Shown piece after piece: positions 17,074 through 24,898 of a DNA stretch of 47,536 nucleotides; the stretch's first letter is position 1, and every line of letters starts with the position of its first letter. The position numbers and the translations under genes were made by a program. Where the stretch lies: the NCBI RefSeq assembly GCF_001591645.1, contig NZ_BCVH01000029.1, positions 1-47,536 of the forward strand. Reading direction: 5' to 3'. Source of the stretch: Robertmurraya korlensis NBRC 107688 (GTDB lineage: Bacteria; Bacillota; Bacilli; Bacillales; Cytobacillaceae). Below the pieces are notes generated by a model. That model saw only the letters and a program-made list of their open reading frames with translations. It ran no database searches and was not told the origin of the DNA.

Positions 17074-18444
17074 ATGATCCATCAATATAAATTAAACGGG
17101 TATAACATTGTCCTCGATACGTACAGTGGCTCGGTCCATGTGGTAGATGAACTAGCATACGATATAATCGGACTTTACGAACACGCTTCTTCTGATACAA
17201 TCGTGGCATCCATGCTGGACAAATATAACCAAGATTCCCGAATTACCGAGATTGAAATAAGAGAAACTCTTAAAGATATTGAGGAACTAATAAATAATGG
17301 ACAACTATTTACGGAAGATGAATTTAAAGACCTTTCTATTGATTTGAGAAAACGCAAAACCTATGTAAAAGCTCTATGTTTTAATGTTGCACATACCTGC
17401 AATCTATCATGTGATTACTGTTTTGCTAGCCAAGGGAAATATAACGGTAATCGGGCTATTATGAGCTATGACGTAGGAAAAAGAGCCATTGATTTCTTAT
17501 TGGAACATTCCGGGCACCACCGAAACCTTGATATTGATTTCTTCGGTGGTGAACCGCTCATGGCATGGAACGTTGTTAAGCAAATCGTTTCATATGCACG
17601 AAGCAAAGAACAGGAGTATAGAAAGAATTTTCGGTTTACTTTTACGACAAACGGTATGCTGTTAAACGATGAAGTAACCGAATTTTTAAACGAAGAAATG
17701 GATAACGTGGTACTAAGTCTAGATGGTAGAAGAGAGGTACACGATCGACTTCGTAAAACAGTCAATGGCAAAGGAAGCTATGACCATATCGTTCCCAAGT
17801 TCCAGCAGTTCATTAGAAAGCGTGGAGAGAAAGAGTATTACGTTCGAGGAACGTACACACATGACAATGTCGACTTTACAAACGACATTTTTCATATCGC
17901 TGACCTTGGCTTTGATAAGCTGTCAATGGAACCGGTTATTTGTGACCCAAAGGAACCCTATGCTCTAACCGAAGAAGATCTCCCATACATTTATAATCAA
18001 TACGAAATTCTTGCGAAGGAAATGATTGCTAGAGGTGAGAAAGGAAAAGGATTCACCTTCTACCATTACATGTTGGATTTATCCGAAGGACCTTGTATTC
18101 AAAAAAGAATATCTGGTTGCGGCTCTGGCACTGAATACCTCGCTGTTACTCCGTGGGGCGAACTCTTCCCTTGTCATCAATTTGTTGGCGATGAAGAATT
18201 TAGCATGGGAAACATCTGGGACGGGGTAACAAAGCCAGAAATTGAAGCACAATTTAAAGAAAGCAACTGCTACTCAAAGGCAGAATGCCAGAATTGCTGG
18301 GCAAAGCTGTATTGTAGTGGTGGTTGCCCTGCTAACTCACTGCACGCAACAGGTTCCATTAATGGAACCTACGATTTCAGCTGCGATATCTTCCGTAAAA
18401 GAGTTGAATGCTCAATGATGGTCAAGGTTGCTGAGTCTATTTGA
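17074..18444 (+). CDS. scfB: Radical SAM SCIFF peptide maturase (SPASM domain)
   Basis: About 456 aa from the ATG at 17074. The N-terminal precursor-recognition region occupies about 1-95. The radical SAM cluster motif is CNLSCDYC (Cys109, 113, 116), with GGEP at 158-161. The C-terminal SPASM region has cysteines in GCGSG, FPCHQ, CYSKAECQNC, YCSGGCP and the terminal SCDIFRKRVEC, enough for two auxiliary 4Fe-4S clusters. This matches thioether-forming SCIFF maturases such as CteB. It installs Cys thioether bonds in the preceding six-cysteine peptide. An ATG at 17032 is rejected because it lies inside the terminator stem. The AAGGAG at 17055-17060 is 13 bases from the chosen ATG, a long spacing. 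No dedicated exporter or protease gene is adjacent. Confidence 0.93.
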   Translation: MIHQYKLNGYNIVLDTYSGSVHVVDELAYDIIGLYEHASSDTIVASMLDKYNQDSRITEIEIRETLKDIEELINNGQLFTEDEFKDLSIDLRKRKTYVKALCFNVAHTCNLSCDYCFASQGKYNGNRAIMSYDVGKRAIDFLLEHSGHHRNLDIDFFGGEPLMAWNVVKQIVSYARSKEQEYRKNFRFTFTTNGMLLNDEVTEFLNEEMDNVVLSLDGRREVHDRLRKTVNGKGSYDHIVPKFQQFIRKRGEKEYYVRGTYTHDNVDFTNDIFHIADLGFDKLSMEPVICDPKEPYALTEEDLPYIYNQYEILAKEMIARGEKGKGFTFYHYMLDLSEGPCIQKRISGCGSGTEYLAVTPWGELFPCHQFVGDEEFSMGNIWDGVTKPEIEAQFKESNCYSKAECQNCWAKLYCSGGCPANSLHATGSINGTYDFSCDIFRKRVECSMMVKVAESI

Positions 18445-18470
18445 GAGATGGAATAATATAACCCTATAAA

Positions 18471-18516
18471 AGAGGCCAGGTTATCATCAGATTGCTTTTG
18501 ATGATAACCTAGCCTT
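18471..18516. terminator. Large hairpin after the SCIFF maturase gene
   Basis: AGGTTATCATCA (18478-18489) pairs perfectly with TGATGATAACCT (18499-18510), and outer GGC/GCC extends the stem with one bulge. There is no clean T run, so termination is possible but not certain. Confidence 0.55.
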
Positions 18517-18547
18517 CATTACACCCTGAAATGAAATGCAAAAATCT

Positions 18548-18571
18548 CGTGAACAAATCCAAATGTTCACG
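18548..18571. repeat. Inverted repeat of unknown role
   Basis: CGTGAACA and TGTTCACG form perfect 8-bp arms around an eight-base spacer, about 90 bp upstream of the small gene at 18661. It could be an operator or an RNA hairpin; nothing decides between them. Confidence 0.4.
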
Positions 18572-18660
18572 TATTTGAAAAGAAATCTGCATCGCCACTG
18601 CACCTTTATTTTGTAATATGAATATGAGAGGGTAATTTTGGAATAGAAAGGGTGTTTCTA

Positions 18661-18837
18661 ATGAATTACGAAGAAATTAAACAGGACATTACCTTAAAAA
18701 TTGAGGTTTTGCAAAGAAAATTAGAGGACCCAGACATAACACCATCTGAAACAGAAATGATTCAAAATATGATTAACAACTACCAGTATATTTCTGAGCT
18801 TGCAGAAATGAACCATTATCATCGGGGATTAATGTAG
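18661..18837 (+). CDS. Small hypothetical protein
   Basis: A 58-aa acidic protein from the ATG at 18661 with GAAAGGGTG upstream. It looks wholly helical (two helices, about 5-25 and 30-52) with many Glu, Gln and Asn, and no membrane segment or cysteine. No family is recognised. It is a single gene with its own terminator. Confidence 0.6.
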   Translation: MNYEEIKQDITLKIEVLQRKLEDPDITPSETEMIQNMINNYQYISELAEMNHYHRGLM

Positions 18838-18847
18838 TAAAGCTTTT

Positions 18848-18880
18848 ACAAGGGCTATGGTATTTAGCTCTTGTTTTTTT
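18848..18880 (+). terminator. Intrinsic terminator
   Basis: ACAAGGGCTA (18848-18857) pairs with TAGCTCTTGT (18865-18874), followed by T7. It ends the small gene at 18661-18837. Confidence 0.85.
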
Positions 18881-18971
18881 AATATTGACCAGCTTTTCTA
18901 CCATATTTCCACATATTTCTTACACGGTAGGGGAATTTTATTACCTATTAAAAGTGTAAGGAGAACTCACA

Positions 18972-19475
18972 GTGAACGAAAAATTATTTAAAGTAATTAA
19001 TCAATATTCGGGTCGTTTATCTTTCATTGATTTTTTAATGATATTTTTTTCGAATAAGATACGTTATGTGTTTGTTTTTGTATTAATTTTCATGTGGTTT
19101 AAAAATGGTATTTACAGAAAAGCAACCTATAAAGCTGGGATTTCTGCTGGGATTACGTTACTGTTCCATACATTAATTAAGCTCATGTATTACAAGCCTA
19201 GACCTTTTGTTAAACGACGAGTTGGTCTACTTATCCCCGCAAAAAGGGATTCAACCTTTCCAAGCAAACATACATTACTTGTTTTTGCTATATCAACTTC
19301 CATCTATCTTTATCACCGTGTAATTGGTTCCGTATTAGGGGTGCTAGCTTTATTAACAGGATTCTCACGTATTTGGGTAGGAGCCCATTATCCATACGAT
19401 ATTGTAGGGAGTGCTGCTATTGGTACTATGACCAGTATTATTTTTGACAAGACCACAAAACAGAATTTTGATTAA
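18972..19475 (+). CDS. PAP2-family phosphatase (undecaprenyl-diphosphatase-like)
   Basis: A 167-aa membrane protein. The three phosphatase motifs are clear: KLMYYKPRP (KX6RP), PSKH (variant of PSGH) and SRIWVGAHYPYDIVG (SRX5HX3D). Its length and motif variant resemble BcrC/YwoA, which dephosphorylates undecaprenyl diphosphate for cell-wall lipid recycling and gives bacitracin tolerance. A lipid phosphate phosphatase with another substrate is possible. The start is GTG with AAGGAG upstream. It is transcribed alone and shares a bidirectional terminator with the next gene. Confidence 0.87.
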   Translation: MNEKLFKVINQYSGRLSFIDFLMIFFSNKIRYVFVFVLIFMWFKNGIYRKATYKAGISAGITLLFHTLIKLMYYKPRPFVKRRVGLLIPAKRDSTFPSKHTLLVFAISTSIYLYHRVIGSVLGVLALLTGFSRIWVGAHYPYDIVGSAAIGTMTSIIFDKTTKQNFD

Positions 19476-19504
19476 AAATACCCATCACAAGAGATGGGTA
19501 TTTT
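19475..19504. terminator. Bidirectional intrinsic terminator
   Basis: AAAATACCCATC (19475-19486) pairs perfectly with GATGGGTATTTT (19493-19504). It ends both the PAP2 gene on the plus strand and the convergent small gene on the minus strand. Confidence 0.85.
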
Positions 19505-19510
19505 GACCAA

Positions 19511-19795
19511 TTAATTGGTTTTTTCAGGTCCTTTATTAGGGATTAATTCTTCTGCAATTTCAGCTAGCCCAGCAAGATTCCCCATTTTATTCATTTTCCC
19601 TATATCGAAGTTATTCATCATGTTATTGATAGGAGAGTTCATCTTATTATTTCTTCTTAATAGAAAAGCAGCTACACTGACTCCTATACTTAACAATGAA
19701 CCCCACATCCACCCTCTACCGTTCCTTTTCTTCCCGAACAATGCCATTAAAGGGTTTCCTCTAGTTTGAAATAGTGACATGATCCAGTTATTCAT
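19511..19795 (-). CDS. Small hypothetical protein
   Basis: About 94 aa from the ATG at 19795, behind GGTGGGGG. There is one hydrophobic stretch (WGSLLSIGVSVAAFLL), basic residues on both sides, and an Asn/Met-rich middle (NNKMNSPINNMMNNF). It is probably membrane associated. No family recognised. Confidence 0.6.
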   Translation of the reverse strand: MNNWIMSLFQTRGNPLMALFGKKRNGRGWMWGSLLSIGVSVAAFLLRRNNKMNSPINNMMNNFDIGKMNKMGNLAGLAEIAEELIPNKGPEKTN

Positions 19796-19991
19796 CTTTA
19801 CCCCCACCTCATCTAATCAATTTTGAATCCACTTTTCACTATTTAGATTTCTCCTCAAGAAACCTATACATCCTGACAAAATATTGGTGGTTTAGGAATA
19901 CCATTTTTAAAACCAAAAATAAGGAATAATGATTTGATTATAAGACACCCTAAAAAAGGGTTCTCGAAACTTATCCGACAACCCTGCTTAC

Positions 19992-20321
19992 TCATTGAAA
20001 GTTCTTGCTATTTTCTGATCCCCCAGTTCCGTGCATACTCTTATAGTGTTCCTCTAATTGCTGAACAGATAAATCCGGATGCATGTTCTTCAAATGTTCT
20101 TTCATTTGACCAAAATTCATGTTTTTACCGTTCATCATTTCGGCCATATTTAAATGCATCATTTCTTCCATATTTGAATCGGAGTTTACCATCCTATCCA
20201 TCATCATATTTTCGTTTGAGATTCCTTCACTTTCTTGAGCAGAAACGTAATAAATACCTGTACCTCCTCCCAAGAGTAATCCAGCTCCTAATGAAATGAC
20301 GAGTAGATTCTTTTTCATCAT
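19992..20321 (-). CDS. Exported methionine-rich protein
   Basis: A 109-aa protein with an N-terminal signal or anchor sequence (KKNLLVISLGAGLLLGGGTGIYYVSA, then AQES as a possible cleavage point). The mature part has about 14 Met in some 80 residues, in runs such as MMMDRM, MEEMMHLNMAEMM and also His residues (HLKNMHP, EEHYKSMHG). Met-rich exported proteins often bind Cu(I), so a copper or silver buffer is plausible, but no copper pump or chaperone gene is adjacent. The start ATG has GGAG seven bases upstream. No family is named with confidence. Confidence 0.65.
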   Translation of the reverse strand: MMKKNLLVISLGAGLLLGGGTGIYYVSAQESEGISNENMMMDRMVNSDSNMEEMMHLNMAEMMNGKNMNFGQMKEHLKNMHPDLSVQQLEEHYKSMHGTGGSENSKNFQ

Positions 20322-20522
20322 ACACCTTCTCCTTTTTTAAAAATTTTGTTTATAACTAATACGTCCTCATGCACTTATTATCACTACATCTATACTATAG
20401 AAAAGAATCATGGAGAAAGTATGGAGATTTTAATGATTCTCAACCATTAAACGATAAAATTCCTGTTATAAACTCCTCACCTCACTTAGGAAAAAATATA
20501 TAATAATAATGAGGTGTTTACT

Positions 20523-20876
20523 ATGTGTGTTTCTAATCATGCGTTTGAATTTCAAGCATATAAAATGAGTGAACAAATAATAAACCATACAATATACCAA
20601 CCTGTGAGAGTCGTTTATTTTGGGGAGAAAGACGCTTATGTAAACGATATTAATCCGTTAGAGCTAATTACAAAAATTATACTGCAGGACAATGAAGGAC
20701 ATTACTATGAGGTGGAACCTAGCGAAAATGGGATAAGGTTTGCCAAGGGAGAAATCACCTATCAAGAGTATTTACAATTGGGAAAAAAGGATATTAGAAA
20801 CCTAATTACTTATTCTTCTGCTTCTATTGGCACTATATTTATTTTAAGCTGGGCATTGGTCAATTATTTTCTCTGA
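20523..20876 (+). CDS. Hypothetical protein with C-terminal membrane anchor
   Basis: A 117-aa protein from the ATG at 20523, behind GAGGTG. The soluble part (about 1-90) looks like a small alpha/beta domain (VRVVYFGEKDAYVNDINPLELITKIILQ). A single hydrophobic helix (SASIGTIFILSWALVNYFL) closes the protein. Family and function unknown. Confidence 0.6.
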   Translation: MCVSNHAFEFQAYKMSEQIINHTIYQPVRVVYFGEKDAYVNDINPLELITKIILQDNEGHYYEVEPSENGIRFAKGEITYQEYLQLGKKDIRNLITYSSASIGTIFILSWALVNYFL

Positions 20877-20992
20877 GGATAGTGAAAAAAAGACCTGTCC
20901 CTCGTAATATGAACAGGAAATTTTCATTTTATAAAATATCCATCCGAATTTTTACAGCAGTGTGATAGCGAATGAATTCTTCACACACAAGT

Positions 20993-21019
20993 AAATCCTT
21001 GTAGATTCTACAAGGATTT
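20993..21019. terminator. Perfect hairpin after the cupin gene
   Basis: AAATCCTTGTAGA and TCTACAAGGATTT form a perfect 13-bp inverted repeat around one base. It lies just past the cupin stop on the minus strand. There is no long T run, so termination strength is uncertain. Confidence 0.6.
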
Positions 21020-21027
21020 ACTACTAA

Positions 21028-21942
21028 CTAATTCCCTTCCTCAGCAGCCAATGCATCGGCCTTCGTCTCATGAATGGTACCAAATGGGTGCTGTGGGGGC
21101 GCATAAATGGAGTAGAGTTTTAGTGGTTTATTCCCCGTATTGACGACATTATGCCATGTACCTGCTGGTATGATCAAAGCAAAATCATCAACTACTTTTT
21201 CTTCAAAATCTAACTTATCTTTCTGGGGACCCATTCGAACCACCCCTTCCCCTTCTTCCACTCTCAAAAATTGATCGAGTTCAGGGTGAATTTCTAATCC
21301 GATGTCCTCACCAACATTAATACTCATTAAGGTTACCTGTAAATGGCTTCCTGTCCATAAGGCTGTGCGGAAGGTATCGTTTGCTTTCGTCGCCCTGTTA
21401 ATATCCACAACAAAGGGTTTCCTTCCATAGTCCGTTACTCGAGAAGTGACTTCTTCACTTAAAAACCTAAAGCAGGCAGCATTTTCTTGTTCACCATTTA
21501 ATGCCCATAAAAATACATTCTGTATCATTGGATGATGAATAAGCGAAAAACCCCTTTGATATTCATCATATCCCGCTACTTCTATTTCATAAGCCTTTTG
21601 TAACCCATCTTTGTAGTTAACAAAAGGAATTTGATCCACTTGGTAGACTGGCAAAGTGCCAGTAAATTGCACATAAAGATTGTTTAATTGTGTAAGCTGG
21701 GCTTTTTTTCTTTCTATAGCATGCAAAATATCGGTCTGATGCATGTCATTTGGAGCGACATTGACTAATTGTCTATATAACTCAATGGCCTCTGCCTCTC
21801 TTTTTATTCGGCTAAGTAGAACATTACATACTTGTTGATGATTCTCCTCATGATTTCTATTCCTATAATCAGAAGAATAGTTTGGGGTATTTGCCCAATA
21901 AGGATGCGAATACGTATTCGGAACAAAATACATGTTGGTCAT
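21028..21942 (-). CDS. Ferritin-like/cupin fusion protein
   Basis: A 304-aa protein. Residues about 35-160 look like a ferritin-like helical bundle (IKREAEAIELYRQL, AYEIEVAGYDEYQRGF, ALNGEQENAACFRFLSEEV). Residues about 190-295 form a cupin: motif 1 GEDIGLEIHPELDQFLRVEEGEG and motif 2 PAGTWHNVVNTGNKPL. The His and Glu residues fit a metal site, with motif 1 varying from HxH to HxE. The first 30 residues are rich in Tyr, Asn and Pro (YFVPNTYSHPYWANTPNY), reminiscent of spore coat proteins. The catalytic or binding role is unknown. Confidence 0.72.
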   Translation of the reverse strand: MTNMYFVPNTYSHPYWANTPNYSSDYRNRNHEENHQQVCNVLLSRIKREAEAIELYRQLVNVAPNDMHQTDILHAIERKKAQLTQLNNLYVQFTGTLPVYQVDQIPFVNYKDGLQKAYEIEVAGYDEYQRGFSLIHHPMIQNVFLWALNGEQENAACFRFLSEEVTSRVTDYGRKPFVVDINRATKANDTFRTALWTGSHLQVTLMSINVGEDIGLEIHPELDQFLRVEEGEGVVRMGPQKDKLDFEEKVVDDFALIIPAGTWHNVVNTGNKPLKLYSIYAPPQHPFGTIHETKADALAAEEGN

Positions 21943-22128
21943 TCCCCTCCAGAATTTTTATAAAACATCATATGCCTCTGACCAGAGAATGTACGTTGAT
22001 TTACATAATTAAACTAGTTGACTTCATCACTAAAGATAAAATCAAAGTAATTTAGAGATCTATGTTATATTCAAGACATAGACTTTTTTTAGAAATCGGT
22101 AGATTCAAAAACTTGAGGAGGATTGCAT

Positions 22129-22956
22129 ATGAAATTTATCAAGGATAAGGAATGGCTTCTTAAGAATCTAGATCAGAAAGATGTAAGAATCATCGATTGC
22201 CGCTTTGCGCTTTCCAACCCTGAATTAGGAAAGCAAGAATATGACAACAGTCATATTCCGGGAGCGGTATACTTTGATTTAGAGAAGGATCTCTCTAGTC
22301 AAGTTAGTAGCCACGGTGGAAGGCACCCTATGCCAGAAATCAATAAACTAAAAGAAAAACTCGAAATAGCAGGCATTGATGAGAATACAACCATCGTTGC
22401 TTATGATAACGGTGAAGGAGCCTATGCAGCTAGATTTTGGTGGATGCTAACTTATCTAGGACATAAAAGAGTATATGTACTTGATGGAGGTTATAAAAAT
22501 TGGTTAAAATCCAATTACCCTACCACATCTGATGTCCCTGTATTTGACAAGTCGGAATTCCATGTTGATGTTCAATCTTATCTATTAGCTGACGTAAAAG
22601 AGGTACAAGAAGTTGTATCTAGTGGTAATCCAAATATCATACTAATTGACTCACGTGAGAACAAAAGATACTTAGGAATCGAAGAGCCGATTGATAAGAA
22701 GAAAGGCCATATTCCAGGCGCTATTAACAAGCCTTGGATGGAAGGACTTCGTGATGGATATTATCACTCTATGGAAGAACAAAAACTAAGATTTTCAAGC
22801 CTTGACCCTGATAAGGAACTGATCGTTTATTGTGGTTCTGGAGTAACAGCAGTACCAAACCTTATTACACTAAAAGAAGCTGGCTTTGAAAAAGTACGAC
22901 TTTACTTAGGAAGCTTTAGTGATTGGATTTCTTACGAAGAGAATAAAATAAAGTAA
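22129..22956 (+). CDS. 3-mercaptopyruvate sulfurtransferase (tandem rhodanese)
   Basis: A 275-aa protein with two rhodanese domains: a non-catalytic N-terminal one (about 1-140) and a catalytic C-terminal one. The active-site loop is CGSGVTA. That loop is typical of mercaptopyruvate sulfurtransferases rather than thiosulfate enzymes, which have CRKGVT. The domain-end motifs CRFALSNPELGKQEYDNSHIPGA and DSRENKRYLG are present. The enzyme transfers sulfane sulfur to thiol or cyanide acceptors in cysteine degradation. The ATG at 22129 is seven bases from GAGGAGG. It is monocistronic and convergent with an Rrf2-type regulator. Confidence 0.9.
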   Translation: MKFIKDKEWLLKNLDQKDVRIIDCRFALSNPELGKQEYDNSHIPGAVYFDLEKDLSSQVSSHGGRHPMPEINKLKEKLEIAGIDENTTIVAYDNGEGAYAARFWWMLTYLGHKRVYVLDGGYKNWLKSNYPTTSDVPVFDKSEFHVDVQSYLLADVKEVQEVVSSGNPNIILIDSRENKRYLGIEEPIDKKKGHIPGAINKPWMEGLRDGYYHSMEEQKLRFSSLDPDKELIVYCGSGVTAVPNLITLKEAGFEKVRLYLGSFSDWISYEENKIK

Positions 22957-22967
22957 TATTCATATCT

Positions 22968-22993
22968 AAAAGCTGTCAAAACGACAGCTTTTC
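22968..22993. terminator. Bidirectional intrinsic terminator
   Basis: AAAAGCTGTC (22968-22977) pairs with GACAGCTTTT (22983-22992), between the convergent sulfurtransferase and Rrf2 genes. Confidence 0.8.
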
Positions 22994-23001
22994 TTAATTT
23001 C

Positions 23002-23421
23002 TCATCCATATATTTTATTATTTAATATATCCTTTATGGTATAGCTTTGAAGAGCAGACTGAAATTGTTCTTCCGCCTTTGAGATAACTAATGAAATAAA
23101 TTGTTCGGTTCCTGTTGAAGGGACTGACCAGTAGGGAGTTGGTGAATGGTTTTCGAAGGCCAGATAAACACTTCTCACCGTAATCTCATTCGAATCCTTA
23201 TACAAGCTATATCCACCGTATCTTCCACCATGAGCCTTTACAATAGCTGCCTTCACTAACTTAGCTAATATTTTTCTTACAAAAGTAGGATCCTCACCAA
23301 GTAGTGTTGCTATATTTTTACTTTTTAATATGTGATTAGATTCTGCCAGTAACGCTATCGCTCGTAAAGCAACATGAAACCACTTGGGACCAAGATCTCC
23401 TGATTGAGTGATAAGTTGCAC
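23002..23421 (-). CDS. Rrf2-family transcriptional regulator
   Basis: A 139-aa protein with the family's winged helix (about 12-70: FHVALRAIALLAE, KNIATLLGEDPTFVRKILAKLVKAAIV) and the wing GGRYGGYSL. There are no cysteines at all, so it cannot hold the 2Fe-2S cluster of IscR/NsrR. It is closer in that respect to cluster-free members such as CymR or YwnA. The start is GTG with AGGAG seven bases upstream. Its regulon cannot be read here. Confidence 0.87.
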   Translation of the reverse strand: MQLITQSGDLGPKWFHVALRAIALLAESNHILKSKNIATLLGEDPTFVRKILAKLVKAAIVKAHGGRYGGYSLYKDSNEITVRSVYLAFENHSPTPYWSVPSTGTEQFISLVISKAEEQFQSALQSYTIKDILNNKIYG

Positions 23422-23538
23422 GAAATCTCTCCTCTCATGTACGCCCCTATGTTAGAATTTTCTAAAAACTTATTGACCATTATATCATAGCCTAGCTGAG
23501 TTTAATTGTGAATTATTTACCGTAATTATATAAGCACC

Positions 23539-23556
23539 TATAAAAAACCGACCTTT
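23539..23556. repeat. Left arm of an 18-bp inverted repeat outside the IS
   Basis: TATAAAAAACCGACCTTT is the exact reverse complement of 24856-24873. The two arms lie 32 and 17 bp outside the inferred IS ends. Read on the minus strand, this arm ends in T6, as the distal half of an intrinsic terminator for the levanase operon. Confidence 0.8.
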
Positions 23557-23653
23557 CATTCAAAAAGAAGTAGACTAACCTAATTCAATGAGACAATATA
23601 AAACACCTTCGAAATGGTACACTTAATAAAAGTGGATTCGGAGGTGTTTTTGC

Positions 23654-23971
23654 ATGGGCAAAAACGTATATTCAGGTGAAACAAAGTGGGCAGTAGTAAA
23701 GGATAAGATGAGTGGTCAATTTACAAACGAGGAAATTATGAAAAAGTATGGAATTAAGAATGTATCTCAAATCAAAACATGGATGAGATGGTATCGTGAA
23801 AATCAAGTACACAGATTTAATCAGCCTATAGGTAAACAGTACACTTATGGACATGGACCTGAAACAAAAAGTGACGAGGAAAAGAAAGAACAACAAATAA
23901 CGCACTTGAAAATGGAGAATGAAATCTTAAAAAAGTATTTGGAGATCGAAAAGGAGTTGAAAAAGAAGTAG
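23654..23971 (+). CDS. IS3-family transposase OrfA
   Basis: A 105-aa protein with an N-terminal helix-turn-helix (WAVVKDKMSGQFTNEEIMKKYGIKN in two helices) and a C-terminal coiled coil with Leu repeats (HLKMENEILKKYLEIEKELKKK). The slippery heptamer AAAAAAG (23929-23935), in the correct A_AAA_AAG phase, lies near the 3' end. It would allow the -1 frameshift that makes the OrfAB transposase. OrfA binds the element's ends. Confidence 0.88.
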   Translation: MGKNVYSGETKWAVVKDKMSGQFTNEEIMKKYGIKNVSQIKTWMRWYRENQVHRFNQPIGKQYTYGHGPETKSDEEKKEQQITHLKMENEILKKYLEIEKELKKK

Positions 23972-24815
23972 TTCTCCAGTTAGTACAAAAATTACGAAAA
24001 AAGTACAGCGTTACAGCGATTTTATCTGCTTTAAATATCCCTAGAGCTACATACTACCGTTGGGCATCTTCTAAACAAGCTAAATTGTCTATGAAAGAAG
24101 AAGCAATTATTTCACTATGTAAAGAAACAAAATATCGCTATGCCACCGAAAAATTAAAATGTTACTAAAGCGTAAGTATAAAATAGAGTTAAATCGTAAT
24201 ACCGTACAACGTATCATGCAAAAATATCACCTACAATGCCGAGCGAAAATTAAGAGGAAATGGAAATCTCAGGGCGAATCAGTCATAATAGCTCCCAACC
24301 TATTAAAAAGAGATTTTCAAGCATCATCACCTAATCAAAAATGGGTAACGGATATAACTTATATTCAGTATGGTTCAACTACACTGTATCTATCGACCAT
24401 AATGGACTTATATAACAATCAAATTGTTTCCTATAAGCTATATTCACATCAACAAACTCCCCTAGTTATAGACACTTTAAAAGATGCTTTAGATGAAAGA
24501 GGATACCCAGAAGGAGTAATCATACATTCTGATCAAGGAAGTGTATATACCTCTTATTCGTTTCAAAACTTCGTGAAAGAAAAGAACTTGGTGAGCAGCA
24601 TGTCAAGAAGAGGGAACTGTTGGGATAATGCAGTAATTGAGTCATTTCACTCTAACCTAAAATCAGAGGAATTTCAGTATGTAAAGTTTAATTCTATTTC
24701 TTTGGAGAAGGTAAGCGAAAAAGTTGATCACTATATAAAATATTACAATGAAGAGCGTATCCAAGAAAAATTAGGCTACCACACACCAATAGAAATCGGT
24801 AATATGGCTGCCTAA
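23936..24815 (+). pseudogene. IS3-family transposase OrfB, frameshifted
   Basis: The integrase part in the -1 frame reads EVVLQLVQKLRKKYSV and on to CKETKYRY, then goes out of frame. The expected family sequence YRYGHRKI would need GGCCAC, but TATGCCAC is present near 24140-24147, meaning one missing G. The remaining DDE domain is intact from 24159: TDITY, HSDQGSVY and the final catalytic Glu in NCWDNAVIESFHS. A functional OrfAB is therefore not expected. A sequencing error in this base cannot be excluded. Confidence 0.85.
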
Positions 24816-24855
24816 AAGGGTGTTTTATTTCTGTCTCAAATGTCTATGTCAGTCT

Positions 24856-24873
24856 AAAGGTCGGTTTTTTATA
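24856..24873. repeat. Right arm of the 18-bp inverted repeat outside the IS
   Basis: AAAGGTCGGTTTTTTATA, exact reverse complement of 23539-23556. A neighbouring AGTCT (24851-24855) can also pair with AGACT in the left flank. The arms plus T run look like a terminator split by the insertion. Confidence 0.75.
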
Positions 24874-24898
24874 TTACTCTCTTACTTTTTCACCTTTG

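Larger units (their letters stand above)
23589..24838 (+). mobile_element. IS3-family (IS150-like) insertion sequence, 1,250 bp
   Basis: The inferred ends are TGAGACAATATAAAACACC on the left and, reading inward from the right end, TGAGACAGAAATAAAACACC. Both begin with the TG typical of IS3 elements. It contains orfA and a DDE-type orfB arranged for a -1 frameshift. I do not see a convincing target-site duplication at these ends. OrfB is broken by a frameshift, so this copy is probably immobile on its own. Confidence 0.87.

Noticed and set aside
23539-24873. Reading the outer 18-bp inverted repeats as the true ends of the IS
   Set aside because: IS3-family ends begin with TG and resemble the inner TGAGACA repeats; the outer arms start TATAAAA and look like a terminator stem.
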